The translations under genes were made by a program, and so were the position numbers. From positions 1-64,000 of the forward strand of contig DUCN01000065.1 in assembly GCA_012959805.1 (NCBI GenBank): a stretch of DNA of 64,000 bases, in the 5' to 3' direction. This DNA is from Myxococcales bacterium (GTDB lineage Bacteria > Myxococcota_A > UBA9160 > UBA4427). The stretch's first letter is position 1. Every line of letters begins with the position of its first letter. Below are positions 1 to 9,691 of the stretch, in pieces. The notes beneath the pieces were generated by a model that was given only the letters and a program-made list of their open reading frames with translations, had not been told where the DNA came from and did no database searches.

Positions 1-139
1 CGGCGGCTTGCTCGCTCACGACGACGGGGCGAGGTGGACGTCGAAGCCTGATCGCTTACGAGCGATGACCGTTAGTTGAGTCTACTTTGAGTCGCACCGA
101 TTCGGTGATCCCAAAAACTCAATGTTCCCGGCATGTTAG

Positions 140-508
140 TGGTGGAGGCGGCGGGGATCGAACCCGCGTCCGAATTGCGTCTACCGTACGTGTCTACGTG
201 TGTAGTCTCCGCTTGATTTCGGGTTTGCCCGCTGCAGAGACGGAGCAAACATTCCCTAGCTCGACGTGATCTCGCCTCCGGATACGGCCGAGCAGCGCTC
301 GGAGGCCAGCCCTCGATATAGCATCCGCGGCCCATCAGAGGACGTCATGGACGGATGTCGCTAGTTCCTAAGGGTTAGTTAGGCAGCGAGTGCGTAGTTA
401 TCATCGGCAGTTATAAATTACCAATAATGTGCAGCTGTTTTACGAGGTGGCTACGACCTCGACACGCAACGTACGACTTATTCAACCCGTCGAAGCCAAA
501 TCGCCCCC
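140..508 (-). ncRNA. ssrA: transfer-messenger RNA (tmRNA)
   Basis: Reverse complement begins GGGGGCGATTTGGCTTCGACGGG (tmRNA 5' end), ends GGACGCGGGTTCGATCCCCGCCGCCTCCACCA (T-arm/acceptor with encoded CCA), and contains tag reading frame GCC GAT GAT AAC TAC GCA CTC GCT GCC TAA = ADDNYALAA* at 379..408. Confidence 0.95.
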
Positions 509-689
509 ACGAACAATCAAAGTCGTTCCATTTGAGGTTACTCACCAAATGACAATCGGCAAGCCGACCCTTGGGGTGGACCGAAAATCGCCGAACTCTG
601 GCCCTCGATCCCAGCATCGATTTCGACGCGAATCGCTGTGATAACGTTGATTTACCGGCCAAAGCCGCCGGGTACTGGAGAAATCGCCG

Positions 690-1282
690 GTGGCTCGCAT
701 CATCGCGCCCGGCATCGTCACGGACGAGAAACGGCCAGAGAAAGTCGTTGCAGAGCGTGCCGAGGCCCTCGCGACCGCCGCCGATGGGATTCTGGTCTCA
801 AAGTCGAAGCGGATCCTCTTCGGCGATCTTCACGTTCATACGACCTTGCTCCTTCGACGCCTTCATACTGAGCCTGCCGCTCCCGGGTGGCGAAGGAACA
901 CATCTCCCGGCCGATGCATGCGACTTCGCGCGTTTCTGTTCGGCGCTGGACTTCTGGCCGATCAATGACCATGCCGAGAGTATTTCGCAGCGGCATTGGC
1001 GCGAGACGGTCGAGACGATTCGGGCTTGCAACGAGGTCTCAGGCGGGACGGCGGAGCCTGACGACGCCCGCTTCGGACGCGACACCGTCTACTACGTGCG
1101 CGCCCTCGAAGCCCCGGCGCCCGGCGTGAATGCGGGGGGCCTCCAATGTGAACGCGATGCCGTGGGCGAGTGACTGAGGGTTACGCTCTGTGACGATGTG
1201 CCGGGCGAGAACGACTGTCTCGCCGAGCATGAACCCCGCGTCTGGTCTTCCCCCATTTCCGTCGACTGGAAAGCCGAAAGCT
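690..1282 (+). pseudogene. decayed DUF3604 family protein (frameshifts plus internal deletion)
   Basis: Pieces in different frames: ILFGDLHVHTT (frame of 690), then FDAFILSLPLPGGEGTHLPADACDFARFCSALDFWPINDHAESISQRHWRETVETIRACNEV and RFGRDTVYYVRALEAPAPGVNAGGLQCERDAVGE* (frame of 571), then CDDVPGENDCLAEHEPRVWSSPISVDW (third segment). Order matches DUF3604 N-term to C-term motifs with the middle missing. Confidence 0.75.
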
Positions 1283-1384
1283 GAAACCCGATGCCATCTG
1301 CCACGTTCGGGTGGCATCGAGCGGTGATGGACGGGACGCAAGGACGGGAATTCTGGGCTCGATCGCACTCATCCCCCACCAACG

Positions 1385-1413
1385 AAAAAGCCTCCATCAA
1401 AACTGATGAAGGC
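1385..1413 (-). terminator. Rho-independent terminator downstream of the alcohol dehydrogenase gene
   Basis: Minus strand GCCTTCATCA-GTTT-TGATGGAGGC (one mismatch) followed by TTTTT. Confidence 0.7.
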
Positions 1414-1512
1414 CCAATCGAAAATTAAAACCGAGAACGCCCGCAACAGGCGGCACCAACACGACCGAGACCGTACGCTCCGAGTGTCCCGAACTCCGTC
1501 CCTAACAAAAGG

Positions 1513-2586
1513 CTAAAAGTCGATGACCGTCCGAATCACTTCCCCCGCCTGCATGGCGCGGAAGGCTTCGTTGACTTCGTCGAGCTTGATGCGGCGTGAG
1601 ATCATGCTTTCGAGATCGAGCTTCCCGGCTCTCCAAAGACGCAGCAGTTCGGGCATGAAGGTCCGAACGTTCGAGCTTCCATAGAGAGAACCACGCAGCG
1701 TCTTGTCACCGTAGAATAACTCGAAGGCGCTGAACTGAAGCGTTTCCTCGATCCGACCGACGCCCACGATCACGGCCGTTCCACCACGGCGGGCAGCATC
1801 ATAGGTGGCGCGAATCGTCTTCGGGTTTCCGATGCATTCAAGGGCAAAGTCGAAGCCTTCGCCGCCCGTAATCGCGTTCTTGGCGTCTTCGAAACCGTCC
1901 GGCGTCGCGACATGGGTCGCACCGAAATGCTTGGCCTGCTCGAGCTTGCTTTCGACGGTATCGATGGCCAGGATCGCCGACGCGCCGGCGATTCGCGCGC
2001 CCTGAATCGCGGAGATCCCGACGCCGCCACAACCGAGGATCACCACCGAGGAACCGGGCGTCACACCGGCACTATTGATCGAGGCACCGACGCCCGTCGT
2101 CACACCACAGCCAATCAGCGCAGCAATATCGAGGGGAACATCCGAATCGATCTTCACGACACCGGGTTCGCCGACAATCAGTTCTTCGGCAAATGTCCCG
2201 AGGCCCGTCATACCCCCAGTCGGGTTACCGGAGAGTCGAAAATGGGTAGCCATGGCTTGTGGGCCGCTCTGGTCACACAGATAAGATTGTCGTCGCAGGC
2301 AGGGATTACACACGCTGCATGCGGGAATAAAGGAGAGAATCACGTGATCGCCGACTGCAACGGTCGAAACGGCGTCGCCGACCTCTTGAACGATGCCCGC
2401 GCCTTCATGACCTAACACAATCGGGGTGGCCGACGGAATCGTTCCGTTCTGGACCGAGACGTCCGAATGACAGACTCCGCTCGATACAATTTTCACGCGC
2501 ACATCGCGAGGGCCAACTTCGCCGAGCGTGACGTCATCGCGGATTTCGAGATCTTTGTTCAGTTCGGTGAGAACAGCAGCCTTCAT
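1513..2586 (-). CDS. zinc-dependent alcohol dehydrogenase (class III / NDMA-dependent-like)
   Basis: GHEGAGIVQEVG, CGVTTGVGA, VVILGCGGVGISAIQGARIAGA Rossmann motif; Cys-rich structural zinc lobe (CSVCNPCLRRQSYLC). Confidence 0.9.
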   Translation of the reverse strand: MKAAVLTELNKDLEIRDDVTLGEVGPRDVRVKIVSSGVCHSDVSVQNGTIPSATPIVLGHEGAGIVQEVGDAVSTVAVGDHVILSFIPACSVCNPCLRRQSYLCDQSGPQAMATHFRLSGNPTGGMTGLGTFAEELIVGEPGVVKIDSDVPLDIAALIGCGVTTGVGASINSAGVTPGSSVVILGCGGVGISAIQGARIAGASAILAIDTVESKLEQAKHFGATHVATPDGFEDAKNAITGGEGFDFALECIGNPKTIRATYDAARRGGTAVIVGVGRIEETLQFSAFELFYGDKTLRGSLYGSSNVRTFMPELLRLWRAGKLDLESMISRRIKLDEVNEAFRAMQAGEVIRTVIDF

Positions 2587-2733
2587 TGGGGGGGCTCCTT
2601 CTATGCAGGTTTGAATCCCAGACTCGAGTCTGGTCGTTGGTTGAGAGTGGACGATCAGCGGGCGCGAAGCACAATCATAGCGCCGGGAGAGCGCCTTGCC
2701 TGCCTCGATTTCCGCGCTCGACCCGGCGCTCGA

Positions 2734-3738
2734 TCAGGCCAGTGCCGTCAGCTTCTCACCCTCGAAAAATCGGCGCGGGTTCTCGGTCAAGAGCCGATCG
2801 ATTTCTTCGTCCGTGACGCCGGCCTCTCGAAGCTTCGGAATGATCTGATTCGAGAAATGCGTCGGATCGAAGATTCCGGGTGGCAGATTGGCGAGCAATT
2901 CAGGCGGGAGAGGCTCGCCCTTCCAGCACCAGACTGAATCATGGGACACGACGATTCGGTCCCCGGCCCCGGACTTGATGAGCTTTACGAGCGAAGAGAT
3001 GCGCGTCGCATCGGGATAGATCAATTCGATCCCAAATCGATCGAAGCCGAGATACGAACCCCCGCGCGCTAGCCCCATATGGTAGGCGTGGTCATCGGTG
3101 CCGCAGCTATGACCGATGATGATGCGATGGGCGGGAACGCCATTCTCTATCAAGATCTGTTGTTGTTGATCGCCGAGCTTTCCCTGGTCGGTATGCGTGG
3201 TGATCGGTGCACCGGTTTCGACGGAAGCGCGCGCGGCGGCAATCAAAACAGAACGTTCATGTTCCGTAATCGAACCGACGCCGGTCGCCACCTTGATGAT
3301 TCCCGCCTTGATGCCGGTCTCGCCGATGCCTTCCGTGAGTTCATGAACGAAGAGCTCGGTCATCGCCTCGACGACGCTCGCGAACTGAGACCGGAAATGC
3401 CAATAGGCTACGCCGCCCTCGGACTCTTTATAGAGCCCGGTGGCACAGATGATCTGAAAGCCCGTGTGCTGACCGACCTTTGCCGCCAACTCGACATCAC
3501 GCCCGAGATCATTCGGACACGGATCGAGCATCGATTGAAATCCGAGTTCTTGCAGCTGCTGGATCTTGTCGACGCAAACCGAAAACTGTTCGGCGCTCGT
3601 CAAACCCGGTCGGGTGGTATGGCTCTCGTGACCCGGATAACCAATCACGAGATGCTCGTGCATCAGCGTCTTGCCCAGGGCCGCCGGCGTCGTCTCACCA
3701 CTCACTGTCGGAATTGTCATCATAAAACTCTCCTCCAT
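2734..3738 (-). CDS. phosphotriesterase (PTE) family metal-dependent hydrolase
   Basis: GKTLMHEHL N-terminal HxH motif, PITTHTD, HRIIIGHSCGTDD, VVSHDS: PTE family metal ligands. Start probably at MMTIPTV (~3723). Confidence 0.85.
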   Translation of the reverse strand: MEESFMMTIPTVSGETTPAALGKTLMHEHLVIGYPGHESHTTRPGLTSAEQFSVCVDKIQQLQELGFQSMLDPCPNDLGRDVELAAKVGQHTGFQIICATGLYKESEGGVAYWHFRSQFASVVEAMTELFVHELTEGIGETGIKAGIIKVATGVGSITEHERSVLIAAARASVETGAPITTHTDQGKLGDQQQQILIENGVPAHRIIIGHSCGTDDHAYHMGLARGGSYLGFDRFGIELIYPDATRISSLVKLIKSGAGDRIVVSHDSVWCWKGEPLPPELLANLPPGIFDPTHFSNQIIPKLREAGVTDEEIDRLLTENPRRFFEGEKLTALA

Positions 3739-3801
3739 CGGACGTGCAGCGAATTCGCCGCCCTGCCCCCGCAGAAGAGCATACCTCGAAGAATTCGGAT
3801 C

Positions 3802-3984
3802 TCAGCGTTTCATGACGACCCGCGCAGTTCCGACCGAGGGCGCGTATTCGAATCTTCGAAGCACTCCACTCACGTCGAACACGACCTCGAGGTCATGAAC
3901 CGTTGCAGGCAGCGGCCGCGTGCGCGACGGGCGGTCTTGCCTCGGCGGAAAATACATCGCGCCGAACACTGACTTAGTCGCCAT
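3802..3984 (-). CDS. small hypothetical protein (60 aa), start overlaps upstream stop
   Basis: ATG at 3984..3982 overlaps the TGA (3986..3984) of the upstream kinase-like gene in an ATGA arrangement; MATKSVFGAMYFPPRQDRPS... Confidence 0.4.
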   Translation of the reverse strand: MATKSVFGAMYFPPRQDRPSRTRPLPATVHDLEVVFDVSGVLRRFEYAPSVGTARVVMKR

Positions 3985-5405
3985 CACAGCCGAGACTCCT
4001 TCAATTCAGGCAAGAAGACGACGACCCGCGTTCCCGCACGATCTTCGACCTCGATTCGAAGTTCACCGCCATGGCGTTCGACTATTCGCAGACAGACGGG
4101 CAATCCGAATCCTTCGTCCACACCCGCCTGCCGCTCCGCAAAGAAGGGATCAAAGACTTCATCGATCTCGCTCGGATCGATTCCGACACCCCGATCCTCG
4201 ATGGCGAACTCAACACCGCCGATGACACGTGAAAGCGTCACGCGAATTTCCGGCGACTCACAAAGTCCCTGGGAGGCCGTCGACGCATTGCGCAGAAGCT
4301 GGTTTACGACTTGCTCGATCTGAGCCGGCTCACATTCAACCAAGGCCGGTTCGTCGTCGTGATCGAAAAGGATCTTCGTACCATCGGGCAATGTCGGACC
4401 AGTCGTCTCGATCGCACGCTCGAGCAGGGCGGCGAGATCGACTTGTTCCGCATTGGAAGACTCGGCTTCCATGCCGATCCGAGTTCTCACGTGGACGGGC
4501 TCGTCCCCTTCGAGCTTGGTCTCGACACGAGCCAGTGCATCGAGTTTCAGAGCAAGCGCATCATCGACCTGATCGAATAGCGCGAGATGTCCTCTCCGCG
4601 CCCCCGCCACCGCTTCGAGTTGGCGATGCAGGTCGTAACAAGATCCAAGCGCGACGGCCAAAATCGAAGCCCCGGCACAACCCAAAGCGAGCGAAAGACC
4701 AGGAAGCCCGAGCACGGCAGAAATCCCAAGCATTGCGAGCGGGAGAGCAACAGCAAAGCCTGCACTGATCCGCAGCCCGGTGCGAGAGTTGTGGCGCCAA
4801 CTGATTTCATAACGACACGCATCACTGCCCTTGAACCGACAACTCGTCTCACGAACATGGGCCGGGAGCAGTCCATAGATTCCAGGAATCGCTTCGAGCA
4901 TTCCCATGCGAAGCGCACAGAGCGCCGCTTCACCCCGGTTGTTTTTGCGAACCGGTTGATCAGGGCGCTGCGAAGTTGATGTTTCGAGATCGCCGTCACG
5001 AAAGCCGAGCCGAGCCGAGCCGCAGGCCATTTCTTCGACAATCCAGGATGAGTTTGCGCGCTCTCGTGGAAGCAAGGCCTGGACTCGTCGATAGGCCTTC
5101 TCCGGCGTCGCCAATCCGAGTCCGTAGAGCGCGATCCCCATGGCATCAGGAGCCACCAATCGATGACCCACGGAACGCGCCACACTTGGATCGATTTCTG
5201 CCGCTGTCATCATTTCGGGGAGCGCATCGTCGCCGAGCCAGGACCCCGATCCAGCCAGCTCGCCCTCGGCAAAAGCGAGTGATCGCAAGGCACGTTCGTG
5301 AGCCGCCGCCAGACCACGCACAGCGAGGGCTTCGAGCAGCGTCGTGACGATGACTTTGTTTCCCGGTCCGGTTAGGGGGCTCCGGATCCTGCGCTGCTCC
5401 GACAT
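3984..5405 (-). CDS. V4R-like domain / histidine-kinase-type ATPase protein
   Basis: CRFKGSDACRYEISW (V4R-like motif), two hydrophobic segments, then N-box-like VNQLLRNA, EDRGVGI, GFGLPVCLRIVERHGGEL (HATPase). Start taken at MSEQRRI; the ORF is open to 5879. Confidence 0.7.
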   Translation of the reverse strand: MSEQRRIRSPLTGPGNKVIVTTLLEALAVRGLAAAHERALRSLAFAEGELAGSGSWLGDDALPEMMTAAEIDPSVARSVGHRLVAPDAMGIALYGLGLATPEKAYRRVQALLPRERANSSWIVEEMACGSARLGFRDGDLETSTSQRPDQPVRKNNRGEAALCALRMGMLEAIPGIYGLLPAHVRETSCRFKGSDACRYEISWRHNSRTGLRISAGFAVALPLAMLGISAVLGLPGLSLALGCAGASILAVALGSCYDLHRQLEAVAGARRGHLALFDQVDDALALKLDALARVETKLEGDEPVHVRTRIGMEAESSNAEQVDLAALLERAIETTGPTLPDGTKILFDHDDEPALVECEPAQIEQVVNQLLRNASTASQGLCESPEIRVTLSRVIGGVEFAIEDRGVGIDPSEIDEVFDPFFAERQAGVDEGFGLPVCLRIVERHGGELRIEVEDRAGTRVVVFLPELKESRL

Positions 5406-6046
5406 AATTCTCCTCGATCCGCCGGCCGGCCGGCGCCTCGGCGTAGAGGCGGAAAAGCGGCGGAAGCGCTCGTCTTCCGTATCGGCAAAACGAGAGCAAA
5501 TCGGAAGTAAAATGGCGGTCACTTTGCGGCCCGCCAACGGGTCATCTGCCGATGAGACTCTTCCTACGGGACTTCCACGGTCGAAAACGAGCGAGAGCAG
5601 CCGCTCGGACGCGCGTAGGAGCGATAGGAGAAAGTCCCTCTGCTGGTCGGACGCAACAGGTTGGTCCCGGGCAATCCGTCGGATAATCACCTGGGTCGTG
5701 CGCTCGATGATGGGACTCGCGGCGAGGCCAACATCGAAACGATGGCAACCACATGTCCCGCCGGCATGGAGTCGACGATCCGCAACAGATTTCGAAGCAT
5801 CGACTGTCGCCAGCGGATCACACGCCCATCCGCGGAGACGACTCAGAGTCGGGTCATCATCTTCTCCGGCGCCCGCCAATTGGTCTGAACCAATCGAAAA
5901 CCTGCATCGAGGATCTCGCGGTCAGAGACAGCGGGCGCAGCTCGTAGCTCATCGGTCCTTCCAACGACTCACTCGAAGCGGAGCAAGTCGGACGAGCGCA
6001 GGTTAGCTCGTCCTCCGCCCGGGTGGCGTAAGCAGCGAACGCAAGG

Positions 6047-6544
6047 TCAGCGGTGGTGACGGCGCATGGCTCGCTGGGTCTCGCGATCCTGTTCACGTCG
6101 TCGAATTGTTTCGCGCTTGTCGTGGCGATGTTTGCCGCGGGCCAAAGCGAGTTCGACCTTGGCGCGGCCGTGAATGAAATACACGGTGAGGGGGACGAGG
6201 GTCAGCCCCTTTTCATGGATCCGTCCATCGAGACGATCGATCTCACGTCGATGAAGCAAGAGCTTTCGACGGCGCTGGGGATCGGCTGGGTTGGCACGCG
6301 TGGCGGGTTCGTACGACGAAATGTGGAGTTTTTCGAGCCAGGCCTCGCCGCGATGAACCGTCGCGAAGGAATCGCCAAGATTCGCACGACCCTCGCGAAG
6401 GCTCTTCACCTCGGGACCCATCAGGGCAATCCCGGCTTCCCAGGTGTCCACGATCTCATAGTCGAAACGCGCGCGGCGATTTGTCGCCACGATCCGCTTC
6501 TCATCGGGATCAAATAGATCGGAATTCTTTCCACCCTTGGCCAT
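6047..6544 (-). CDS. smpB: SsrA-binding protein SmpB
   Basis: RRARFDYEIVDTWEAGIALMGPEVKSLREGRANLGDSF...RKLLLHRREI: classic SmpB. Confidence 0.96.
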   Translation of the reverse strand: MAKGGKNSDLFDPDEKRIVATNRRARFDYEIVDTWEAGIALMGPEVKSLREGRANLGDSFATVHRGEAWLEKLHISSYEPATRANPADPQRRRKLLLHRREIDRLDGRIHEKGLTLVPLTVYFIHGRAKVELALARGKHRHDKRETIRRREQDRETQRAMRRHHR

Positions 6545-6638
6545 GGCGAGAGCCTACCAGCGAAGTCAGAAAAGATCCGGGGGCGAACGCGGAGAACAGC
6601 TCACCGGCGGCGCGAATGGTGTGGGTGTGTTCAGTCGT

Positions 6639-6992
6639 TCAGTCGAGGCGTATTCGATTCTCGTGGTCCACGAAGACTCGCTTCGCTTCGAACTCTCTCG
6701 CCTCTGCGTCCGGAACATCTGCCCAACTCGCGATGATCACGAGATCGCCGGGCTTCATCAAATGCGCGGCGGCCCCATTGATACAGATCTGACCTTCACC
6801 GCGTTCGCCTTCAATCACATAGGTCGCAAGCCGATTTCCATTCGTGCAATTCCAGATGTCGACCTGTTCGTAGGCCAACATATCTGCGGCATCCAGAAGA
6901 TCTGGATCGATCGTGACCGAACCCTCGTACTCGATATTCGCTTCGGTCACCGTCGCACGATGAATTTTCGACTTGAGTAGCTTTCGGATCAT
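6639..6992 (-). CDS. panD: aspartate 1-decarboxylase
   Basis: [52 protein letters not shown] with Gly-Ser pyruvoyl-forming site (YEGSVTID). Confidence 0.95.
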   Translation of the reverse strand: MIRKLLKSKIHRATVTEANIEYEGSVTIDPDLLDAADMLAYEQVDIWNCTNGNRLATYVIEGERGEGQICINGAAAHLMKPGDLVIIASWADVPDAEAREFEAKRVFVDHENRIRLD

Positions 6993-7073
6993 GATTTTAT
7001 CCTCGTTCCTTCTCGTCTCGGAACTCAAGCTTCGAGGCGCGCGTCTCGCCGCGCCCTCGAAGGTACGAGTCGT

Positions 7074-7991
7074 TTATTCTTTCGGATTCAATATTCGATT
7101 GTCGATGAGTCGAACCGCTGCTCCCACGTTCGCGGACTCGTCGGTGTTGTCGGTGTTGTCGGTGTTGTCGGGCTCGAATTGAAGCGCGATCGCCAATAGC
7201 ACCGGCCCATCGAGGCTCTCCGGCGCTGGCAAAAGGCTTTCGGGATCGCGTAGATCCGCGTAGTCAATGCTCGCCTGGGTCGCCTCGTCGAGCTGCTTTC
7301 GAACGACTTCGAGGATGGCTGCGTGCGAGCGCTCACCCTGCGCCACCATCGACTCCGCCAGAGCAAGACTTCGTGAGATCACGAGCGCCTGGCGGCGCGC
7401 GTTGCGTCCTAGCCGAACATTGCGACTCGAAAGCGCCAAGCCGTCGTGTTCCCGAACGGTCTGGCCGCCCGCGATCTCGATTCCAAAACCCAGATCCACC
7501 GTCATGCGGCGAATGACCGCGAGCTGCTGAAAGTCTTTTTCGCCGAAGACCGCCACATGCGGTCGTGCTGCGAGAAAGAGTTTCGTAACGATCGTGGTCA
7601 CCCCTCGAAAATGACCAGGCCGATTCGAACCGCAGAGCGGATCCGTAAGGCCCTCCACATCGACCCATGTCGCAGAGGATGCGGCGCCTTGCGGGTAGAG
7701 CTCCTCCGCTGCAGGCGCCCACACGACATCGACCCCAGCTTCTCGACAGGCCGCTAGGTCGTCGTCCATGACCCGGGGATAGCCTTCGAAATCACTCGGA
7801 TCATTGAATTGCGTCGGGTTCACGAAAATGGAAACGATGACGCGATCAGTCCGCTCGCGCGCCGTCTTCACCAACGAAAGATGGCCAGCGTGTAGAGCCC
7901 CCATTGTCGGGACGAGGGCGATCCGGTGGCCTTCGGCGCGCTGCCGATCAGACCAGCCCTGAAGCTCGCTTCGAGATTCGATGATCTTCAT
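7074..7991 (-). CDS. panC: pantothenate synthetase (pantoate-beta-alanine ligase)
   Basis: VPTMGALHAGHLSLV, IFVNPTQFN, FGEKDFQQL, REHDGLALSSRNV. Confidence 0.95.
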   Translation of the reverse strand: MKIIESRSELQGWSDRQRAEGHRIALVPTMGALHAGHLSLVKTARERTDRVIVSIFVNPTQFNDPSDFEGYPRVMDDDLAACREAGVDVVWAPAAEELYPQGAASSATWVDVEGLTDPLCGSNRPGHFRGVTTIVTKLFLAARPHVAVFGEKDFQQLAVIRRMTVDLGFGIEIAGGQTVREHDGLALSSRNVRLGRNARRQALVISRSLALAESMVAQGERSHAAILEVVRKQLDEATQASIDYADLRDPESLLPAPESLDGPVLLAIALQFEPDNTDNTDNTDESANVGAAVRLIDNRILNPKE

Positions 7992-8017
7992 GTCGATTCC
8001 AGATCGATCGCCCCCGC

Positions 8018-8848
8018 CTAGCGGTAGACGTGATCCTCGCCGGGGAATTTCCGATTCGTCACTTCATCGATATAGGCGCGCGCAGCCTTCGAGGCCTCAG
8101 CCCCGAGGTTTGCAAATTGTTTCACGAATGAAGGCGTCCAGTCATTCAGCCCCAGCAGATCGTGCATCACGAGAACCTGGGCATCGCAATGAACACCAGC
8201 GCCGATACCGATCGTGGGCACGCTCACCAAGGCCGTGATCTCTTTGCCGAGATCTTCCGGAATGCCCTCGAGGACAATCGCGAAGACCCCTGCCGCCTCG
8301 AGCGCGAGCGCATCCTCGATGACCCTCTGCCGGCCTTCGTCTCCGCGTCCCTGAACGCGGTAACCACCCATGCGATTCACCGATTGCGGCGTTAGGCCGA
8401 CATGACCCATCACCGGAATCTGTGCCAACACGATGCGGCGAACAGAATCGGCGACGTCAACTCCACCTTCGAGCTTGACGGCATGCGCGCCGCCCTCCTT
8501 CACGAGGCGAATTGCCGTGCGCACGGCATCTTCCGGGCCAACTTGATAGGAACCGAAGGGCATGTCTCCAACGATCAGCGCACGCCTAACGCCCCGCGCA
8601 ACGAGGCGCGTGTGGTAGATGACTTCATCAAGGGTGACCGGCAGCGTCGTGTCGTTTCCCTGAACGACATTGCCGAGCGAATCGCCAACGAGCAGGACAT
8701 CGACACCGGCCTCGTCGAAGATCCGAGCAAAGGTGAAGTCATAGGCGGTGAGCATCGTAAAGGGTTCGCCTTTGCTCTTTCGCGAAGCCAGGGATCGGAT
8801 CGTTATGCGATGTTCTCGTGTGGCTGAAGCAGTGGTGACCGTTGACAT
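8018..8848 (-). CDS. panB: 3-methyl-2-oxobutanoate hydroxymethyltransferase
   Basis: MLTAYDFTFARIFDEAGVDVLLVGDSLGNVVQG, GHVGLTPQSVN, PTIGIGAGVHCDAQVLVMHDLLGL. Confidence 0.95.
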   Translation of the reverse strand: MSTVTTASATREHRITIRSLASRKSKGEPFTMLTAYDFTFARIFDEAGVDVLLVGDSLGNVVQGNDTTLPVTLDEVIYHTRLVARGVRRALIVGDMPFGSYQVGPEDAVRTAIRLVKEGGAHAVKLEGGVDVADSVRRIVLAQIPVMGHVGLTPQSVNRMGGYRVQGRGDEGRQRVIEDALALEAAGVFAIVLEGIPEDLGKEITALVSVPTIGIGAGVHCDAQVLVMHDLLGLNDWTPSFVKQFANLGAEASKAARAYIDEVTNRKFPGEDHVYR

Positions 8849-9385
8849 GGGGTGTGCCTCCGAATCTCTTGCAATCCCAGACTGGCGCCATCCGGACCCA
8901 AGGTCCTTCACAACTCGCGCCAATCGCCCTATTCGTCCTGAAAATGAAATAACGCTTCTCGGAATCATCCGGTGGATGGGTCGGCCTGATTCTCGAAGCG
9001 GCGAGCCGCATTCTCGAATCCAGTCGTACCGTCCTGCCCTGCCCAGCCCCCCAATCGACCCCGAATTGGGAATCTCGTGGATTTTCAGCTTCCGACCGGC
9101 CTCCGACTGGGCCGACTCGATCTCTCAATCGGCCGACTATTCCGTCGTTTGTCCGTCGTTATATCGCTTGGCTGCGCCGCGAGGCGGATCGGTTCGTGCC
9201 TACTCACACCCCGGTCTCAGTCCCAGTAAACCGGGATCTAAGCGAAACGGATGATCTGAGGAACGCTCTCTCGTTTCCGGGATGGATTGCCCGGGTGGTT
9301 TATGATGGAGCCCGCGACTTGCGGTACCCCTCAACACGCGTTGATTGTATGTTCAACGTTCTAGTGGGTCAACGAAAGCACCCCC

Positions 9386-9691
9386 TCAGTGACGCATCCG
9401 ATCCAGGAATTCTCGTACCCCAGGGGCAATAAAGGAGTCTTCGAGCACGTCTGCCCGGTACCTGCCTAAGGCCTGCGCAAGAACCTTCGATTGATGAAAA
9501 ATGGGGTCGTCCGGCGCCAGGACCACCCAGATTCGGTCGCCCACGCGGCAGGCAGCGCTCGACGTGGGGGAATAGTCCGGGGCCCCGCCCGACTGGGACG
9601 ACAACACACGAACTTCGAGTTCGGCGCGGCTAGCGAGTTCGAGCAACGCCTCGAGAAGCTTCTCTCCGTCCATACCGGGATCGTCAGCCAC
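9386..9691 (-). CDS. hypothetical protein, overlaps rsmA stop
   Basis: 101-aa ORF overlapping rsmA 3' end by 8 nt, collinear with the operon. Confidence 0.6.
   Translation of the reverse strand: MADDPGMDGEKLLEALLELASRAELEVRVLSSQSGGAPDYSPTSSAACRVGDRIWVVLAPDDPIFHQSKVLAQALGRYRADVLEDSFIAPGVREFLDRMRH

Noticed and set aside
100-112. CACCG-AAT-CGGTG hairpin downstream of ssrA as terminator
   Set aside because: 5-bp stem with no T-tract; too weak to call.
3079-3972. 297-aa + strand ORF
   Set aside because: Antisense to the phosphotriesterase gene with its metal-ligand motifs; no independent support.
5406-5879. N-terminal extension of the V4R-ATPase ORF
   Set aside because: The frame is open, but similarity begins only after MSEQRRI at 5405; extension kept out though a real N-terminus there is not excluded.
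7133-7177. Short repeats as a CRISPR
   Set aside because: 9-bp units are contiguous without spacers and in-frame within panC.
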